A stretch of 64,000 nucleotides of DNA, from contig NZ_WTVS01000001.1 of NCBI RefSeq assembly GCF_012911005.2, positions 171,865-235,864 on the forward strand, in the 5' to 3' direction. A program made the translations under genes and the position numbers. Origin of the DNA: Aromatoleum toluolicum (GTDB taxonomy: Bacteria > Pseudomonadota > Gammaproteobacteria > Burkholderiales > Rhodocyclaceae). The notes under the pieces were generated by a model. It was not told the origin of the DNA. It saw nothing but the letters and a program-made list of their open reading frames with translations, and ran no database searches. Shown piece after piece: positions 62,626 through 64,000 of this stretch; within the stretch, counting starts at the first letter, position 1, and each line of letters opens with the position of its first letter.

Positions 62626-64000
62626 TCAGACAACTTTCCCTGGATTCATCAGCCCAAGCGGATCGAGCGCCCGTTTCACAGTCCGCATCAAGTCGAGCTC
62701 GACGTCGGACTTGTAGCGGGCATTCTCGTCGCGTTTCAGTTGACCGATGCCATGCTCGGCCGAAATCGAACCGTTCAGCGCGACGACGAGGTCATGAACG
62801 ATGCGATTGACCTCCGCCGTTCGGGCCACGAATCCGGCATTGTCGACGGCGCCTGGTTTGGAAAGGTTGTAGTGCAGGTTTCCGTCGCCGATGTGACCGA
62901 ACGCGACGATGCGCACATCGGGCCATATCGCCGTCAGCGCCGTCTGCGCCCGCAGCAGGAATTCGGGGATGCAGCTGACAGGGACGGAAATGTCGTGCTT
63001 GATGCTGATCCCCTCGATTCTCTGTGCCTCCGAGATGTTCTCGCGCAGGGACCACAGGGCTCGGGCCTGAGCGAGACTGGACGCGACTGCACCATCGAGC
63101 GCCAGACCGGCTTCGATCGCGCAGGCGATCGCGCGCTCGAGCATGTCATCCAGCGCCGCACCATCGCGTGCGTCGGCGACCTCGACAAGCACATGCCATT
63201 CGTAGGCCCCCGCAAGCGGCGCGCGCATCGCGGGAATGTGGCGCAGTACGAGCTCGAGAGCGGGTCGGCCGACAAGTTCGAAGGCATTGACGCGCTCCCC
63301 GCAGCGATCGCGCAGCTGGGCCAACAGGGCGACTGCAGCTTGAGGGTCGGGAATGGCGACCCAAGCGGTCGCGGTTGCGCGCGGAATCGGAAATAGTTTG
63401 AGGGCCGCTGCGGTGACGACTCCCAGAGTCCCCTCGGCGCCGATGAAGAGCTGCTTGAGATCGTAGCCGGTGTTGTCCTTGCGCAAGGCACGCAGCCCGT
63501 CCCAGATGCGCCCGTCAGGAAGCACCACCTCGACGCCGAGCACCAACTCGCGCATGTTCCCGTAACGCAGGACCTGCACGCCGCCGGCGTTCGTCGAGAT
63601 ATTGCCGCCGACGAGGCAGCTTCCCTCCGACGCGAGCGAGAGCGGAAACAGCCGACTGGCCGCCTCCGCGGCTTGCTGGACGGCCGCGAGCGTACACCCC
63701 GCTTCCGCGACGAGCGCATTGTTCGCCGCATCGACCATCCGGATGCGGTTCATGCGCGCCATGCTGATCACGACCGACCAACCGTCGGCAAGCGGCGTCG
63801 CTCCGCCACACAGCCCCGTATTGCCGCCCTGCGGCACCATGGCGACCTTCGCGGACGCACAAATGCGCACGACGTCTGCGGTTTCCAGTGTGCTGCCCGG
63901 CCTGACGACGGCGATCGCCCGTCCGGTATAGCGTCCGCGCCAGTCCGTTAGGTAGGGGGCCATGCCTGCAGCGTCGAGAATGACATGCCGCCCCCCCACC
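62626..64000 (-). CDS. FAD-linked oxidase (GlcD / D-2-hydroxyacid dehydrogenase type), 5' end outside the window
   Basis: About 458 residues are visible. The FAD-binding PCMH domain has VPQGGNTGLCGGATPL and the SLASEGSCLVGGNISTNAGG loop with YGNMRELVLG; the C-terminal domain has FGHIGDGNLHYN (metal/substrate histidines), SAEHGIGQLKRDE and the end LDPLGLMNPGKVV. This is the D-2-hydroxyglutarate / D-lactate / glycolate oxidase family. The first in-window start codon (GTG at 63999) is two bases from the edge and homologues carry more residues before this point, so the true start probably lies beyond 64000. It stops 25 bases before the tRNA promoter. Confidence 0.88.
   Translation of the reverse strand, partial: VGGRHVILDAAGMAPYLTDWRGRYTGRAIAVVRPGSTLETADVVRICASAKVAMVPQGGNTGLCGGATPLADGWSVVISMARMNRIRMVDAANNALVAEAGCTLAAVQQAAEAASRLFPLSLASEGSCLVGGNISTNAGGVQVLRYGNMRELVLGVEVVLPDGRIWDGLRALRKDNTGYDLKQLFIGAEGTLGVVTAAALKLFPIPRATATAWVAIPDPQAAVALLAQLRDRCGERVNAFELVGRPALELVLRHIPAMRAPLAGAYEWHVLVEVADARDGAALDDMLERAIACAIEAGLALDGAVASSLAQARALWSLRENISEAQRIEGISIKHDISVPVSCIPEFLLRAQTALTAIWPDVRIVAFGHIGDGNLHYNLSKPGAVDNAGFVARTAEVNRIVHDLVVALNGSISAEHGIGQLKRDENARYKSDVELDLMRTVKRALDPLGLMNPGKVV

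Overview
The window is a gene-dense, GC-rich stretch of a betaproteobacterial chromosome. Gene order and protein character point to the Rhodocyclales (Azoarcus, Aromatoleum or Thauera type). This is inferred from synteny blocks such as rlmE-ftsH-folP-glmM, greA-carB-carA-dapB and leuCDB-asd-fimV-truA-trpFBA-accD-folC-SPOR-cvpA-purF-metZ; no marker such as 16S rRNA is present. Almost everything is housekeeping. I see no insertion sequences, prophage, CRISPR array or genomic island.

Layout. 1-2.3 kb: phosphate uptake genes pstS-pstC-pstA (minus strand, pstA cut by the window edge) behind a candidate Pho box. 2.3-7.3 kb: glmM, folP, ftsH, rlmE (minus), with yhbY divergent. 7.9-14.2 kb: greA, carB, carA, dapB, bamE (minus); carA has a near-consensus promoter followed at once by an intrinsic terminator. 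14.3-21.2 kb: fur, recN, nadK, a frameshifted hrcA, hemH, a small membrane protein, and an EF-hand-like protein behind a near-perfect sigma-28 (flagellar) promoter. 21.2-26.6 kb: a Ser/Thr kinase fused to a cyclic-nucleotide-binding-like domain, then grpE, dnaK and dnaJ with sigma-32-type promoters. 26.7-32.6 kb: cysS, a TPR protein, an L,D-transpeptidase-like enzyme, two cyclophilins and lpxH. 32.6-53.6 kb: a long minus-strand run for Met, purine, folate, fatty-acid, Trp, Leu, Asp-family and chorismate synthesis, with fimV (frameshifted at a run of eight G), an EcfT-like membrane protein, an M48 peptidase and an MFS transporter. 53.7-55.9 kb: ilvB-ilvN behind a valine-rich leader peptide and terminator, a textbook attenuator. 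55.9-64 kb: fadD, a CBS-domain protein, fdxA, trxA, rho, a 3-hydroxyacyl-CoA dehydrogenase, six tRNA genes arranged as two Ala-Glu-Asp trios each with its own promoter, and an FAD-linked oxidase cut by the right edge.

The most interesting points are regulatory: the ilvB leader peptide attenuator, the sigma-28 promoter on an uncharacterised EF-hand protein, the terminator between the carA promoter and carA, the duplicated tRNA operon, and the C-rich leader of rho. The two broken frames (hrcA, fimV) both lie at C/G runs and may be sequencing errors rather than real mutations.
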